IMG/VR virus record: IMGVR_UViG_3300028364_000014
Span: 1 to 64,000 of that record
From: a virus
DNA: 64,000 bases
Strand: one strand, 5' to 3'
A program made the translations under genes and the position numbers. Positions 19,089 to 28,136 of the stretch are shown one piece after another (the stretch's first letter is position 1; the number at the start of each line of letters is the position of its first letter). Below the pieces are notes generated by a model. It had not been told where the DNA came from. It saw only the letters and a list, made by a program, of their open reading frames with translations, and made no database searches.

Positions 19089-20093
19089 CTAATCAACTCT
19101 AACCCCCGTAATTCCTTTCAACATTAACGAATTCACTACCTCATCTAAATCTTTCTTCAGGTCATCCAACAACATTTTTCTAATTTTTAAGCCGGCTTCT
19201 GGGTTATAGGAAGATCCTTCATCTTTTATGAAGCTCCCATCTTCAGTAGCGTCCTCCCATAACTCTTTACGCAGTAAGTCTATAGCAGTCTGTAATATAT
19301 ACGCCTGAGAAGTAGCTGTAACAGTTGTTAGCCCAGTAGGAGGCATTACAGTATCATACGCCTCCATAATCTCTCTATCAGAATGCCTAAAAGAGTGGTA
19401 AAAAATATCTACCCCGTGTTCGATCTCTTTTATTGTATCTGTACCACAAATATTAGTTATACCTGAACAAGTTATACATACCTCATCTATGTACTCTTGA
19501 AACTTAAGATACTTATAACCATTTACTGAAGGATTTAAAGTGTCTATAAAAGACTTACCCCCCATAGTTATAAAAACCGGCCATCCTTTTTGATCAAGCT
19601 GAAAAGTTTTACCATCAGGATGAATAGATGATTGAGCTTCAACTCCGTATTCTCTTATAAGTGATAAAGGGTCACCTATATACAACCTTATTCTATTTAT
19701 AATACGTTGATTATCTGTATCATATAAGACTTCTCTGGGGAATTCCGGATTATAATAAAGATCCCCAGTCTCTCCTAGTATTGGAGATGACCACCCATTA
19801 GCAGCACTAATAGTATCAATACCACTTTCAGTAGTAACCATAATATACCTAGAACTATACCAATCACTGAAGTTACCGTCAGTATCATAAGTTTGATAGA
19901 AAGTCTGACCTGCGTGTAATGCAATAGGTATTGGAAAAGTCTCTGACCCTAATACAGTTACCCAATCAATTAAATCCTCAGTAGGGTTTGGTGGCTGATC
20001 CGGTTCATTGCCTGCGTACTTAGCAATCTGTATATAGTTATACGCTGTAAGTACTGTAGCTATATTATCAACTGTAAACGATAAACTTATCAT
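19089..20093 (-). CDS. Virion protein in the connector cluster, unknown
   Basis: A 334-residue protein. The first 100 residues look like an Ig- or fibronectin-type beta sandwich (TAYNYIQIAKYAG, TYDTDGNFSDWYSSRYIMV). The rest is mixed, with a helical C-terminus resembling head-tail adaptor proteins (YILQTAIDLLRKELWEDA). It starts with ATG after AAGGAGAA. A head-tail adaptor or neck protein with a surface beta domain is the best guess from position and fold pattern. Confidence 0.6.
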   Translation of the reverse strand: MISLSFTVDNIATVLTAYNYIQIAKYAGNEPDQPPNPTEDLIDWVTVLGSETFPIPIALHAGQTFYQTYDTDGNFSDWYSSRYIMVTTESGIDTISAANGWSSPILGETGDLYYNPEFPREVLYDTDNQRIINRIRLYIGDPLSLIREYGVEAQSSIHPDGKTFQLDQKGWPVFITMGGKSFIDTLNPSVNGYKYLKFQEYIDEVCITCSGITNICGTDTIKEIEHGVDIFYHSFRHSDREIMEAYDTVMPPTGLTTVTATSQAYILQTAIDLLRKELWEDATEDGSFIKDEGSSYNPEAGLKIRKMLLDDLKKDLDEVVNSLMLKGITGVRVD

Positions 20094-20210
20094 GTATTCT
20101 CCTTAGTATTATGTATTCAGTAGTAAGTCAGTATCAATCACCGTAGTCTGCTCCCAATACCGAAATAATTATCTGCAAAAACCAACTAGTTATAAGCAGG
20201 TTACATAAAT

Positions 20211-20248
20211 AAAAAAAGGACCATACGCTAATAAACGCACAGCCCTTT
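20211..20248 (-). terminator. Rho-independent terminator after the 20271 gene
   Basis: On the minus strand a hairpin of about 14 base pairs (AAAGGGCTGTGCGT, loop TTATTA, GCGTATGGTCCTTT, with four G-U pairs) is followed at once by a T-rich tract TTTTTATTTA. It lies just beyond the stop of the gene ending at 20271 and before the connector gene at 20093. Confidence 0.75.
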
Positions 20249-20270
20249 AATAGGTCATAACTAATTTTAT

Positions 20271-20747
20271 TTATCTTGAAATCTGTAATTCACGTACTCT
20301 CTTATGTAATAATTTACATAGACTATCCTTTCCAGTAAGCTGATTAGCCTCTTTCAAAGCGTATCTTAGTAAATTAAGATTAGTAATTTTTGGTAAAGCT
20401 TCTCTTGCTTTTCTTACAGATAATGACGTTATATCATCTACAGTAGTCTCCTTACTAACCATCGGAGGTACATTACTGCCCCCTTGGCTTCTTGTTTGAG
20501 GTTCTACCGGAATATCAACTTCTAACTTATCCAAATCTTCATTATAGACAATCTTCCAAGTAGTTTTATCCGGTAGCTTTACATCTTTAAGCCAACTAAT
20601 AAATTGTTCATTAGGAGGCATACCGTGCTTTTTACCGTACTGCTCAAAAAGATCTTGAAGTGCAATTTCTCCTCCAGGGCGTACAGACCTTTTCATAGCG
20701 TATGCCCAATTAGGTGTAATGTTCTTAACATATCCTCGCATAATCAT
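20271..20747 (-). CDS. Virion-associated protein with C-terminal helical domain
   Basis: A 158-residue protein starting at an ATG behind GGAGAAAA. The N-terminal 80 residues contain RGYVKNITPNWAYAMKRSV and RPGGEIALQDLFEQYGKKHG. The last 50 residues form a compact helical unit (ITNLNLLRYALKEANQL) like the HeH or Rho-N type modules found in phage head proteins. The gene lies after the capsid gene and ends in a terminator. A minor capsid or head-associated role is inferred. Confidence 0.6.
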   Translation of the reverse strand: MIMRGYVKNITPNWAYAMKRSVRPGGEIALQDLFEQYGKKHGMPPNEQFISWLKDVKLPDKTTWKIVYNEDLDKLEVDIPVEPQTRSQGGSNVPPMVSKETTVDDITSLSVRKAREALPKITNLNLLRYALKEANQLTGKDSLCKLLHKRVRELQISR

Positions 20748-20788
20748 AATAGTTTTCTCCTTTTCTGTTTGTTAATTACCTTGTCCTT

Positions 20789-21106
20789 TTAATTAGTTCT
20801 TGTTTTATCTATCAAATTATGTATTAAATTTGATAAACGGTGTATAATAAGTCCTGTAATAAAAAATAAAATCGGTGTATAATCAGAATTTAATACTAAC
20901 ACCAGTGAAAAAAAACCAGCCCAAACTGAAAAACAATACCCACAATCTATAAGCTCATGGAAAAAGCTAAATACTCTACTATTTTGTCCACGATCAAATA
21001 ACCATTTTCTCATTGGCCAAAAAAGCTCAGATTTAACCACTAATTCAGTTAATGCTTCAGTTAGTATCACAGCCATTACGATATTATACATAAATATATA
21101 CATCAA
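20789..21106 (-). CDS. Small membrane protein, DUF1360-like
   Basis: A 105-residue protein with three likely membrane segments (an N-terminal one near residues 1-20, one around 52-72 and one around 75-92). Between them is the motif HELIDCGYCFSVWAGFF, like the small phage membrane family DUF1360 with its C-x-x-C-x-x-W signature. Function is unknown in the family; holin-like or cell-envelope roles have been considered for such proteins. It sits apart from obvious lysis genes. Confidence 0.55.
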   Translation of the reverse strand: MMYIFMYNIVMAVILTEALTELVVKSELFWPMRKWLFDRGQNSRVFSFFHELIDCGYCFSVWAGFFSLVLVLNSDYTPILFFITGLIIHRLSNLIHNLIDKTRTN

Positions 21107-21124
21107 TACCTACTTATTATAAAG

Positions 21125-21973
21125 TCAGTTAATTACAAAATTAGTTATTAAATCAAAGCACTCATCTCTATACCAACTTTTATCACTAATACGTAATAAG
21201 TTAATATTATTATCCGCACAAAATATATCCTTAATTTTATCTCTAAAAATCATGTCTTTTCTGGAATGCCAATATTCACCGTCACATTCTATTGCTTTAT
21301 TAATATCCGGCAAATAAATATCAAGCTCTAAATATTTACCAGTTACTTCGTTAAATACTACCTCTCTATTATTATATAAAATATTACCATCATATATATT
21401 TTTTATGTACTCTCTAACGGATTGTTCAAACTTAGAAGTATAATTATTTTGTGAGTAACAAATAAAACATCTATTATTATTATCTTTAAAATTATGAACG
21501 GTCGAATACCATTTATGCCCTTCTGGACATTCTAATAATAATTTACCAACATGCGAATTAATGTAATTTGAACTATCAATTATATTATAATTATAATTAT
21601 TCAAATAAATAGTAAAAATTTTAAGATCATTTATTCGTTTTTTTTCTTGATTTGATTTAGTAATATATTTTTTCTTAATATTACGCTTTTTTTCTGCTTT
21701 TAGATTATTTTTTTTTAATCTGGATTTTTCACATGATAGACTGCCACAAGTAGTCTTATTTTTATAATAAGTAATAAATTCTACACCGCAAAACTTACAA
21801 TTGCGCGTAAATTCTACATAATTATTTCTTTTCCTACTTTGGTTTCTCCATTGAATCTTTTCTCTATCTTGTTTAGCAATATCTTTACAATTATTACAAT
21901 ATTTTTGACTGCCTGAAGTAGGTGTAAAAACCTCATTACAACCCGACATAGTGCATACTTTATCTTTATACAT
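21125..21973 (-). CDS. Vsr-like homing endonuclease
   Basis: I start this gene at ATG 21973, behind AAAAGGACTAAA, rather than at the TTG at 21991, giving 282 residues. The first part carries zinc-finger-like Cys motifs (CNEVFTPTSGSQKYC, CKFCGVEF) and one CPEGH zinc ribbon. The C-terminal 100 residues show the Vsr/EDxHD nuclease pattern: FEQSVREYIKNIY, then LELDIYLPDINKAIECDGEYWH and INLLRISDKSW. It is free-standing, next to an HNH gene, between capsid and connector genes. Confidence 0.75.
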   Translation of the reverse strand: MYKDKVCTMSGCNEVFTPTSGSQKYCNNCKDIAKQDREKIQWRNQSRKRNNYVEFTRNCKFCGVEFITYYKNKTTCGSLSCEKSRLKKNNLKAEKKRNIKKKYITKSNQEKKRINDLKIFTIYLNNYNYNIIDSSNYINSHVGKLLLECPEGHKWYSTVHNFKDNNNRCFICYSQNNYTSKFEQSVREYIKNIYDGNILYNNREVVFNEVTGKYLELDIYLPDINKAIECDGEYWHSRKDMIFRDKIKDIFCADNNINLLRISDKSWYRDECFDLITNFVIN

Positions 21974-21991
21974 TTTAGTCCTTTTATCCAA

Positions 21992-22801
21992 TTAACATAC
22001 AAAATTTGCTATATTAATTGTTGTGCAATTATCCCTATGCCCAAATTTGTAATGACAGATACTGCAACAGGCTATTCCATTGTCTGGGTCCAAAGCATAA
22101 AACGATTCTAGTTTTTTTGGTTGTATATGATGTGCGACTGTTGCTTGCTTACCACAATATTCACATACGTACTTAGCTCTTTTAAGTACCTCTTTTGACC
22201 ATATTTGTAATTCATAACTTGTATATTCAATTATATTCCTACTTTTTCTTACATTAAATCCTACTGGATATTTATGTTTATTAAATATACTACAAGATGA
22301 TCTACACCCATCAGAACAATAAAGTTTTGATTCTCTATCTATATTACCTTTTATATATTGTGCACGAGCCTCCACAGAAGTTCTTTTAGCTACAAACCAT
22401 TCACCACATAATGAGCATTTTACTAAAAGAATACCATTATCATTCTTTACCTCTTCTATAGGAAAAATTTGATGAGCATAAGTATCAAATAATGGAATGT
22501 TTTTTTTAATCACACCGCCTTTTGACATTCTTTTTGAAATAGCCTTACACTCTTGTTTTGACTTCTTTACACCAGACATACTTTTTGAAATTTTCTTTTT
22601 TATTGTTTCTGATTGATGAGCACAATTAGCACTACATATTTTTGTAGGATAAGTAGCCCTCATAAAAAATGACTCACCACACACACTACAGGAATTTATA
22701 AATTTATAATACAAACGTTTTCTTCGAAACACATCTCTTTTATATATATAAGAAAAACTATCTAAATTTTCAAGTCCATCATTACCATACTTAATCTTCA
22801 T
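21992..22801 (-). CDS. HNH endonuclease
   Basis: A 269-residue protein with an N-terminal zinc finger (CSVCGESF, CSANCAHQ), a second pair (CSLCGEWF, CSDGCRSSC) and a C-terminal HNH domain (YVCEYCGKQATVAHHIQPKK, NGIACCSICHYKFGH). The Cys spacing matches zinc-bound HNH homing enzymes. It abuts the Vsr-like gene, so two endonucleases occupy the same gap downstream of the capsid gene. It probably represents a second, independent insertion. Confidence 0.8.
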   Translation of the reverse strand: MKIKYGNDGLENLDSFSYIYKRDVFRRKRLYYKFINSCSVCGESFFMRATYPTKICSANCAHQSETIKKKISKSMSGVKKSKQECKAISKRMSKGGVIKKNIPLFDTYAHQIFPIEEVKNDNGILLVKCSLCGEWFVAKRTSVEARAQYIKGNIDRESKLYCSDGCRSSCSIFNKHKYPVGFNVRKSRNIIEYTSYELQIWSKEVLKRAKYVCEYCGKQATVAHHIQPKKLESFYALDPDNGIACCSICHYKFGHRDNCTTINIANFVC

Positions 22802-22830
22802 AACATAATGCCTTTATTTATTTATTAGTA

Positions 22831-22863
22831 TGGGTCCTTAAAAATAATATTCCTAAGGACCCA
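22831..22863 (-). terminator. Stem-loop after the major capsid gene
   Basis: A perfect 10-bp inverted repeat (TGGGTCCTTA with TAAGGACCCA, 13-nt loop) lies 22 bases beyond the capsid gene stop. No T tract follows on the minus strand, so it may be an attenuator or a 3'-end stabiliser instead of a strict intrinsic terminator. Confidence 0.5.
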
Positions 22864-22884
22864 CACCATATTAAAATATTTACA

Positions 22885-23958
22885 TTATAAACTTCTATCT
22901 ATAATACCCATGCCCAGCATTCTCGAATCTAGGCAAGCGAATCCGAGCTCTGCCCAACCAAAGAAACCTTGTTTCTGAACACGAAGAAGAGTGGGATCAT
23001 CATGAGCCTCATATTCTTTACGAATAGGCATAACAAGAGAATCATTAACACTAAGGTCAAACCCCATAATCTGTGTCTCGCCGAGATCACTAATAGTACC
23101 ATCAGCAGCAGTCACATTAGGATTATCAAGTGTATACCCATTATACTGCTCAGTACCAGCAGTGGCCACAAACTTACCATAAGCAGAGGCACTACCATTA
23201 ATGTTATAAAGTCCTGTTGCTCCTAGATGTTGAATCTCATGAAGAGTTACATTCCAAATACTACCCATACCTGACGCCTGAAAAATCTCACGCCTAGTAA
23301 CAGGGTCAATATCAGTGTCAGTCCACTCTCTGATGTCAGCAGCATCCTCTGGGGATACATAAAGATCAGTAAGTGTCCTGCCTGTCCTCTTAAATCCTAC
23401 AATCATCTTATTAATTAATTCCTTAGAAAGATATCCAGCTCCAGCAGCAGAAGGTGCGATCTCATAAAGAGGTGCAGGGCGTGAACCAAGTAGCCCTTTT
23501 CCTGAGAAAGCAGAAGTAGCAGCAGGCATAATAACACGCCAACCACACTCCTCCTCATAATTTGCTAGATCTTTTGCGGCACGCGTTGCTGCTCTTGAGG
23601 CAATATCAATCCTGGAATCCCTTGCGTATGTAATTTTCCAGTCAGCTGCCGCATCAATAGTAAACGTAGGAACGTATACCTCTTCACCAATACCTTCGAT
23701 GAAGTTCTGTGCAACATAACCAAGTCCTGGAAGTACCCATACTGGAATCTCAAAATCTTCTGCGACGGGATAAACCGCCTGAGCGCCCGGGCCTAATCTT
23801 TCCACTGTAAAGAGCTGACGCATAATAGAGTCGAGCTCGATCTTTTGTAGTATTGGAGTTGTTAAAGCAGCTGCAAATGCTCGATAAGCAGCCAAACCTT
23901 CAGGGGTATTAACCTCTGCGGTTGCTCTAAAAAGCTCCATCATTTCCTTTCTTTCCAT
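22885..23958 (-). CDS. Major capsid protein
   Basis: A 357-residue protein with features of HK97-fold capsid proteins: a helical start, an E-loop-like region near residues 60-100 (GPGAQAVYPVAEDFEIPVW), a long helix region (RDSRIDIASRAATRAAKDLA) resembling the spine helix, and a beta-rich C-terminal A-domain pattern (LYVSPEDAADIREW, GLYNINGSASAYGKF). It lies downstream of protease-like, decoration-like and scaffold-like genes in the order expected for tailed phages. The ribosome site AGGAGG is strong. No N-terminal delta domain is obvious, which fits a separate scaffold gene. Confidence 0.8.
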   Translation of the reverse strand: MERKEMMELFRATAEVNTPEGLAAYRAFAAALTTPILQKIELDSIMRQLFTVERLGPGAQAVYPVAEDFEIPVWVLPGLGYVAQNFIEGIGEEVYVPTFTIDAAADWKITYARDSRIDIASRAATRAAKDLANYEEECGWRVIMPAATSAFSGKGLLGSRPAPLYEIAPSAAGAGYLSKELINKMIVGFKRTGRTLTDLYVSPEDAADIREWTDTDIDPVTRREIFQASGMGSIWNVTLHEIQHLGATGLYNINGSASAYGKFVATAGTEQYNGYTLDNPNVTAADGTISDLGETQIMGFDLSVNDSLVMPIRKEYEAHDDPTLLRVQKQGFFGWAELGFACLDSRMLGMGIIDRSL

Positions 23959-24027
23959 AATTTCCTCCTAAATGTATTATAATAATTTTGGATGTGTATA
24001 TCACATTAATCCAAAGTTTTTTAAAAT

Positions 24028-24651
24028 CTAAACTAAAAGTTTAATTCTAATTGGGTATAGCGTGGTGTTAGCAATATTAGCAGTAGCTTTAGCAGCACTA
24101 GCTCCCTTAACTACTCTAGCAACAACAGTACCAGACGCGCCACTAATAGCTGCGCCAGTTGCTTTGTCAGTAGAACCATCAGATGAACCAACACTCGTTG
24201 TTACTCTTGCTTCATCAGCAGCAGCCCTCAAGGACTCACCTGGCGCTATTGCAGCAACACCATTAAGTGATGTGTAATGCACGGTGTCAAAAATACCGAG
24301 GTGCGCTACACCTACTGGTACCGATTTAGTACCCACAATCGCACCAGTGTTATCATAAACTGGTTGAGATATAGCATCACTGGAACCTAAATCACCTGGC
24401 ATAACAAACCCAGTTGGATGTACACTGTGGTATCCAGCTTTAACTTTTTGCATAAGAAATCCAAACGGTGTTTCTGAAACACTGTGAGCCATTTTTTTTA
24501 CCATTGCTTCTTGGTTAGTTGCGTCAGGATCAAGATACACTACAGAACCGGCATAAGCAATAACACCCCCAACCCCGGCAGCCCCAAAAGAAGCATTCTC
24601 CGCGTAGCTACAAAATTGATTCTCTACAACTGAATGTCTAGGAATAAACAT
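24028..24651 (-). CDS. Capsid decoration or head-fibre-like protein
   Basis: A 207-residue protein rich in Gly, Ala, Ser and Val with few charged residues, typical of surface virion proteins. It lies between the scaffold and major capsid genes. The C-terminal part (GSSDGSTDKATGAAISGASG, then IANTTLYPIRIKLLV) looks like a flexible linker before a final beta strand. I recognise no exact family; a head decoration protein is the best fit from place and composition. Confidence 0.6.
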   Translation of the reverse strand: MFIPRHSVVENQFCSYAENASFGAAGVGGVIAYAGSVVYLDPDATNQEAMVKKMAHSVSETPFGFLMQKVKAGYHSVHPTGFVMPGDLGSSDAISQPVYDNTGAIVGTKSVPVGVAHLGIFDTVHYTSLNGVAAIAPGESLRAAADEARVTTSVGSSDGSTDKATGAAISGASGTVVARVVKGASAAKATANIANTTLYPIRIKLLV

Positions 24652-24689
24652 ACTTTATTTCCTCCTTATTAATTTCAATATTTATTTAT

Positions 24690-25397
24690 TTATTTATCAG
24701 TCTTAGTCATACTAGCAGCCATGGCTTTACCCATATTAGCGTACTTAGTCAACATATCATCTGATGGTTTACTTTCAAAATTCATTGCAGCAGCCATACT
24801 CTGTCCAGGAGTAATTTTAGCTGGAGGAGTCTTTACGTCTTTATTAGACGCAGTTTCTTTCCCAGAAGTACCCTCTTCTTTGTCAGAAGCAGGCTCTTGT
24901 TTAGAAGCAGCCTCTAGCTCTGCAGATACAGCATTACGAAGTTCTACACGGTCAGCCTTATAAGATGCAAACTCTTCATCAGTAAGTTCCTTAACTTTGG
25001 CGGTCTGTGTTTTAAGATCAGACAAAATAGCTACCTTCTCTTCTTTGAGTTCAGTCATTCTAGACTCAGCTACCCTATCTTTTTCTATACTCTCCAGTGC
25101 TTCTTTGGTTTCTACAAGAGAAGCCTCTAATTCCGTTACTTTTAACTGTGCCGCCTCAAGCTCAGTAGTAAGTTCGGAAATTTTAGTATCTTTCTCAGCA
25201 GTAAGTGTCTTAGAAGATACATTAGCTTCTTCTAGCTCAATCACTTTTGCTTCCAGTGACTGAGTAAGTGTTTCGATTGTTTCAGCAGACTCATTGAGTG
25301 CATCCTGTGTTTTTTGTACTTGTCCAGCCCTTTCTTTATCAGAAAAGATTTCTGTTACAATAGCTTCAATGTCTTGCTTTAATGTGTCTTTATCCAT
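24690..25397 (-). CDS. Putative capsid scaffold protein
   Basis: A 235-residue, highly charged coiled-coil protein. Residues 20-140 are nearly continuous heptads rich in Glu, Lys and Leu. A Ser/Lys/Glu-rich linker (SKQEPASDKEEGTSGKETAS) follows, and then a short C-terminal helix likely to touch the capsid. This is the classic layout of tailed-phage scaffolds. It lies immediately upstream of the decoration-like and capsid genes. Confidence 0.72.
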   Translation of the reverse strand: MDKDTLKQDIEAIVTEIFSDKERAGQVQKTQDALNESAETIETLTQSLEAKVIELEEANVSSKTLTAEKDTKISELTTELEAAQLKVTELEASLVETKEALESIEKDRVAESRMTELKEEKVAILSDLKTQTAKVKELTDEEFASYKADRVELRNAVSAELEAASKQEPASDKEEGTSGKETASNKDVKTPPAKITPGQSMAAAMNFESKPSDDMLTKYANMGKAMAASMTKTDK

Positions 25398-25526
25398 TAA
25401 GGTATTTCCTCCTTATAAATTGTTTTTTTTGTTATTAACTTTTGTTTACTCATTTTGGCTACCAACCTATTTTAGTAAAAATTTTAATACCCTTTTCCGC
25501 AATAGTTAATAAGCTATTTTAATTAA

Positions 25527-25955
25527 TTATGGGTAACTCTGTGATGGTGCTCCAGTACCTCTAGTACTAAGTGTGCTTACATCAATTTTTGGTCCTAACA
25601 TAAACTGTAAATTAAAATCTACATCTGCATCGGCTTTTACACTGGCCATTTTAATTTCGATTGTGTTAGCTTCAGTATCAAAAGCCACCCAATGATCTGA
25701 GCCTGCATTAGTTGTAGGTGTAGCTGTTACACTAGCGTAAGCAGCCAAGTCCATATCATAGAACTTAACCCCACTAGCAACAGTAACAGAGGTAGTACCA
25801 CTTGCAACAGTAGCAGTAGCAGACCACATAAACGGTACATTATGGTTATTACCCATATTCTTGAATACAGTAGCAGAATTTGCTGAGCTTGTAATCTTTA
25901 CCTGTCTAGGTGTGCTGTTTAAAGAACCTGTTTGTGCTTGTCCTAAATCTGGCAT
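25527..25955 (-). CDS. Small beta-rich virion protein (decoration-like)
   Basis: A 142-residue protein, rich in Thr, Ser, Ala and Val, with alternating beta-strand pattern (SATATVASGTTSVTVASGVKF) and no Cys. Its start overlaps the stop of the protease-like gene (TAATG). Position between the protease-like and scaffold genes suggests a capsid decoration or stabilising protein. Confidence 0.6.
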   Translation of the reverse strand: MPDLGQAQTGSLNSTPRQVKITSSANSATVFKNMGNNHNVPFMWSATATVASGTTSVTVASGVKFYDMDLAAYASVTATPTTNAGSDHWVAFDTEANTIEIKMASVKADADVDFNLQFMLGPKIDVSTLSTRGTGAPSQSYP

Positions 25956-27118
25956 TAGTTTTCCTCCTTATTTTTGTCAGTAAAAACTTTTTTGGCATTA
26001 ACCAATGCTTTTTCTAATCTTAACAAACATCTCGAACTTTCTTTACTATCGAGTTCAAATTGTTTACCAGCTAGAAGCTTCTTTGTATAAGATGACGCCG
26101 TAAATTCTGCAATAAACCTGAGACAGCGCGGGTCAAGCGCATCTCTTGTATCAGAAGTACACGGAGAATCAAACAAAGTACAGTAGTTTTCAGCCAAAAC
26201 AACATCGTGCTTATCAGTGAGACGTTTTTTGTAATTTATACAAATACCCACTGTATCATCATAATTTAAATTAGAGTTTTCTTTTTTATCTTCTATACTT
26301 TGGGAGGTTACATTAATACCCTCAACTTTTTTATCAATAACAGGTGTGACAACTTCTTCTTTTGTAGAACTATTTTCTACTAAATCAAGATCAAATATAA
26401 TCGGTTTAATATCATCATCAGACGCGGTTTCTAAAATAACACTCGGAGGATTAGCTGGATTTTTAACAATCCCGCACCCAGAGAAACATATCCCTCTAAG
26501 TACTCTAGCTACAGTGCCTTCGGCTACCTCTTTACCACCTTTCATTATCTTTGCTGATTTTCCAAAAATACTTTCATCAGATAACTCAATACCTAAAGAG
26601 TTTGCTACAGACTTTGGTATAATCATATCACCTACTTTAATATCAAAGTCTTTAAAATAACATTCCATAGATACCTTCCATTCATTATTAGCAATTTCTT
26701 TTGCTATGTCTGGAAATCTATTTTTATAAACAATAGAACCTATTTGTATATGCATATCCTTAGTATCTAAAGTTGCAGTCTCAGTAGAGGACAACTCAGT
26801 AAGGTCAAGTGCTTTATGCTGATCATCAGTAAAAGCATGAGAATATAAATGACCAATAATCTCAGTCTCTTCATGTTCCACATCTAGTGCTTTACTAACA
26901 ATAGTATTAGCAGCGGCTACTAGCTCTGACCCTAAGAAAAAAGCATGGTTAAGGTTTTCACCTGAGCTAACAAGAATGGCAGAAAAATAAGAAAGGTCGG
27001 GTTGTTTCTCACCAGGACCTGGTAAATTGATTACAGAAGCCACCTCCTTCTTTAATTCCTCTGTTTCCTCATCCATGTCAATACTAGCTGTTAAATAAAA
27101 TTTATACTTATCTTCCAT
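25955..27118 (-). CDS. Prohead protease / head maturation protein (putative)
   Basis: A 387-residue protein between portal and capsid genes. The N-terminal two thirds show HEETEIIGHLYSHAF and later NEWKVSMECYFKDFDIKVG, which resemble XkdF-like head maturation proteins where a His and a Trp-x-x-S-x-E pattern recur. The C-terminal 130 residues carry CTLFDSPCTSDTRDALDPRC, perhaps a zinc site. I cannot prove protease activity; a classic Ser-His pair is not clearly placed. A portal-associated structural role is possible. Confidence 0.55.
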   Translation of the reverse strand: MEDKYKFYLTASIDMDEETEELKKEVASVINLPGPGEKQPDLSYFSAILVSSGENLNHAFFLGSELVAAANTIVSKALDVEHEETEIIGHLYSHAFTDDQHKALDLTELSSTETATLDTKDMHIQIGSIVYKNRFPDIAKEIANNEWKVSMECYFKDFDIKVGDMIIPKSVANSLGIELSDESIFGKSAKIMKGGKEVAEGTVARVLRGICFSGCGIVKNPANPPSVILETASDDDIKPIIFDLDLVENSSTKEEVVTPVIDKKVEGINVTSQSIEDKKENSNLNYDDTVGICINYKKRLTDKHDVVLAENYCTLFDSPCTSDTRDALDPRCLRFIAEFTASSYTKKLLAGKQFELDSKESSRCLLRLEKALVNAKKVFTDKNKEEN

Positions 27119-27143
27119 TATCCTCTCCTAGTAATTATTTATT

Positions 27144-27260
27144 CTATTTATTTCCATACTTCTCTCTTAATATCTCAAGAGCGCTATAAAAATCATAACC
27201 ATTCATAATCAATTCTTTCATTTCATTATAAAACGCCACATAGTCTATATCAAAAGTCAT
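27144..27260 (-). CDS. Small unknown protein, 38 residues
   Basis: A short frame starts at ATG 27260 with GGAGAATATTA just upstream and encodes a 38-residue protein (begins MTFDIDYVAFYNEMKELIMN, ends REKYGNK). It is acidic, predicted helical, and lies between the protease-like gene and the GIY-YIG gene in the same direction. The good ribosome site supports translation; the function is unknown. Confidence 0.55.
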   Translation of the reverse strand: MTFDIDYVAFYNEMKELIMNGYDFYSALEILREKYGNK

Positions 27261-27304
27261 TAATATTCTCCGTGAGTTTTTATTTATTATGAATCAACTA
27301 ATTA

Positions 27305-27958
27305 TTACTGACTTGCTTTTATATTATCTATTCTTTGGCATTTAAATCCTCTGTGGTGATTTCTACCATAAAGTGCTACCAATCTCATTCCTGAATCATT
27401 TAAATTATTCTCTCTACAAAAAGCACTTAAGTTTTTTATTACCTTATGAGTACCGTTAGGATACACTACATCCCAATACTTACTTTTTGATGCTACTACA
27501 TTAGCCACATGAGCTTTTGATTTTTTAACCCCACGACGCATAGTTGATAATTTTTTCTTAAATTCTTCAGACATTTTTTTACCAGTTTTAGCTTTGGAAA
27601 TTTTACATTTAGTACTTTCCTTACATATTCTTCCTACAGTACCTTCACCACCTAAAGTCATATTATACCCGTTTTTATATGTATCATAATACTCGATGTA
27701 GTACACCTCTTTCTTGTCTAACTCAGCCTTTCTATTACAAGAACATAGAATTTGCCAAACAAAATTAGTTTCCCCGTATTTATTAATTGCCCTATGAAAA
27801 TGAGTTTTTATATTTGATCTTGTAGCCAGATTTAAATGTTTAATTTTTCTTTTATTCAAAGAATGGATAGTTTGTCCTATATAAGCTTTATTATTTATCA
27901 TATTAGTTACTTTATAAACAATACCGTCTACTTTTATATTTGAATCATATTTATACAT
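27305..27958 (-). CDS. GIY-YIG homing endonuclease
   Basis: A 217-residue protein with the GIY-YIG signature GIVYKVTNMINNKAYIGQT near residues 10-28, a conserved Arg (NKRKIKH), and a later Glu in KKEVYYIEYY. The C-terminal part (GTHKVIKNLSAFCRENNLND) looks like a NUMOD-type DNA-binding unit. It is inserted between portal and protease genes and overlaps the HNH remnant upstream by eight bases. Confidence 0.82.
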   Translation of the reverse strand: MYKYDSNIKVDGIVYKVTNMINNKAYIGQTIHSLNKRKIKHLNLATRSNIKTHFHRAINKYGETNFVWQILCSCNRKAELDKKEVYYIEYYDTYKNGYNMTLGGEGTVGRICKESTKCKISKAKTGKKMSEEFKKKLSTMRRGVKKSKAHVANVVASKSKYWDVVYPNGTHKVIKNLSAFCRENNLNDSGMRLVALYGRNHHRGFKCQRIDNIKASQ

Positions 27959-28136
27959 ATGACACCGCTTTTATATTATACCTATTCTTAAGCACCACCC
28001 GATGCCAACCTTTATGCCCCTTCTGACAAATACAATCTAATTTATAACCATTATTGACATACTCTTTACTAAGTAAAGTATAATCTTCTGAATCAAATGA
28101 CTCTTTAACAAATGCATATGTAAGTCTCTTACTCAT
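27951..28136 (-). pseudogene. Deleted remnant of a zinc-ribbon HNH endonuclease
   Basis: This 61-codon frame begins like the modular HNH enzymes at 18237 and 38954 (MSKRLTYAFVKESFDSEDYT, then LDCICQKGHKGW) and then jumps straight to their common C-terminal end (WHRVVLKNRYNIK). Most of the first module after QKGH, any further modules and the whole HNH domain are missing, while the frame is kept. It is best explained by an internal deletion, perhaps through recombination between similar sequences. Confidence 0.75.

Noticed and set aside
21973-21991. TTG start for the Vsr-like gene
   Set aside because: ATG 21973 has a properly spaced AAAAGGACT, while the TTG has none.
23560-23760. Frame within the capsid gene
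   Set aside because: It is an out-of-frame shadow of the major capsid gene with no ribosome site.
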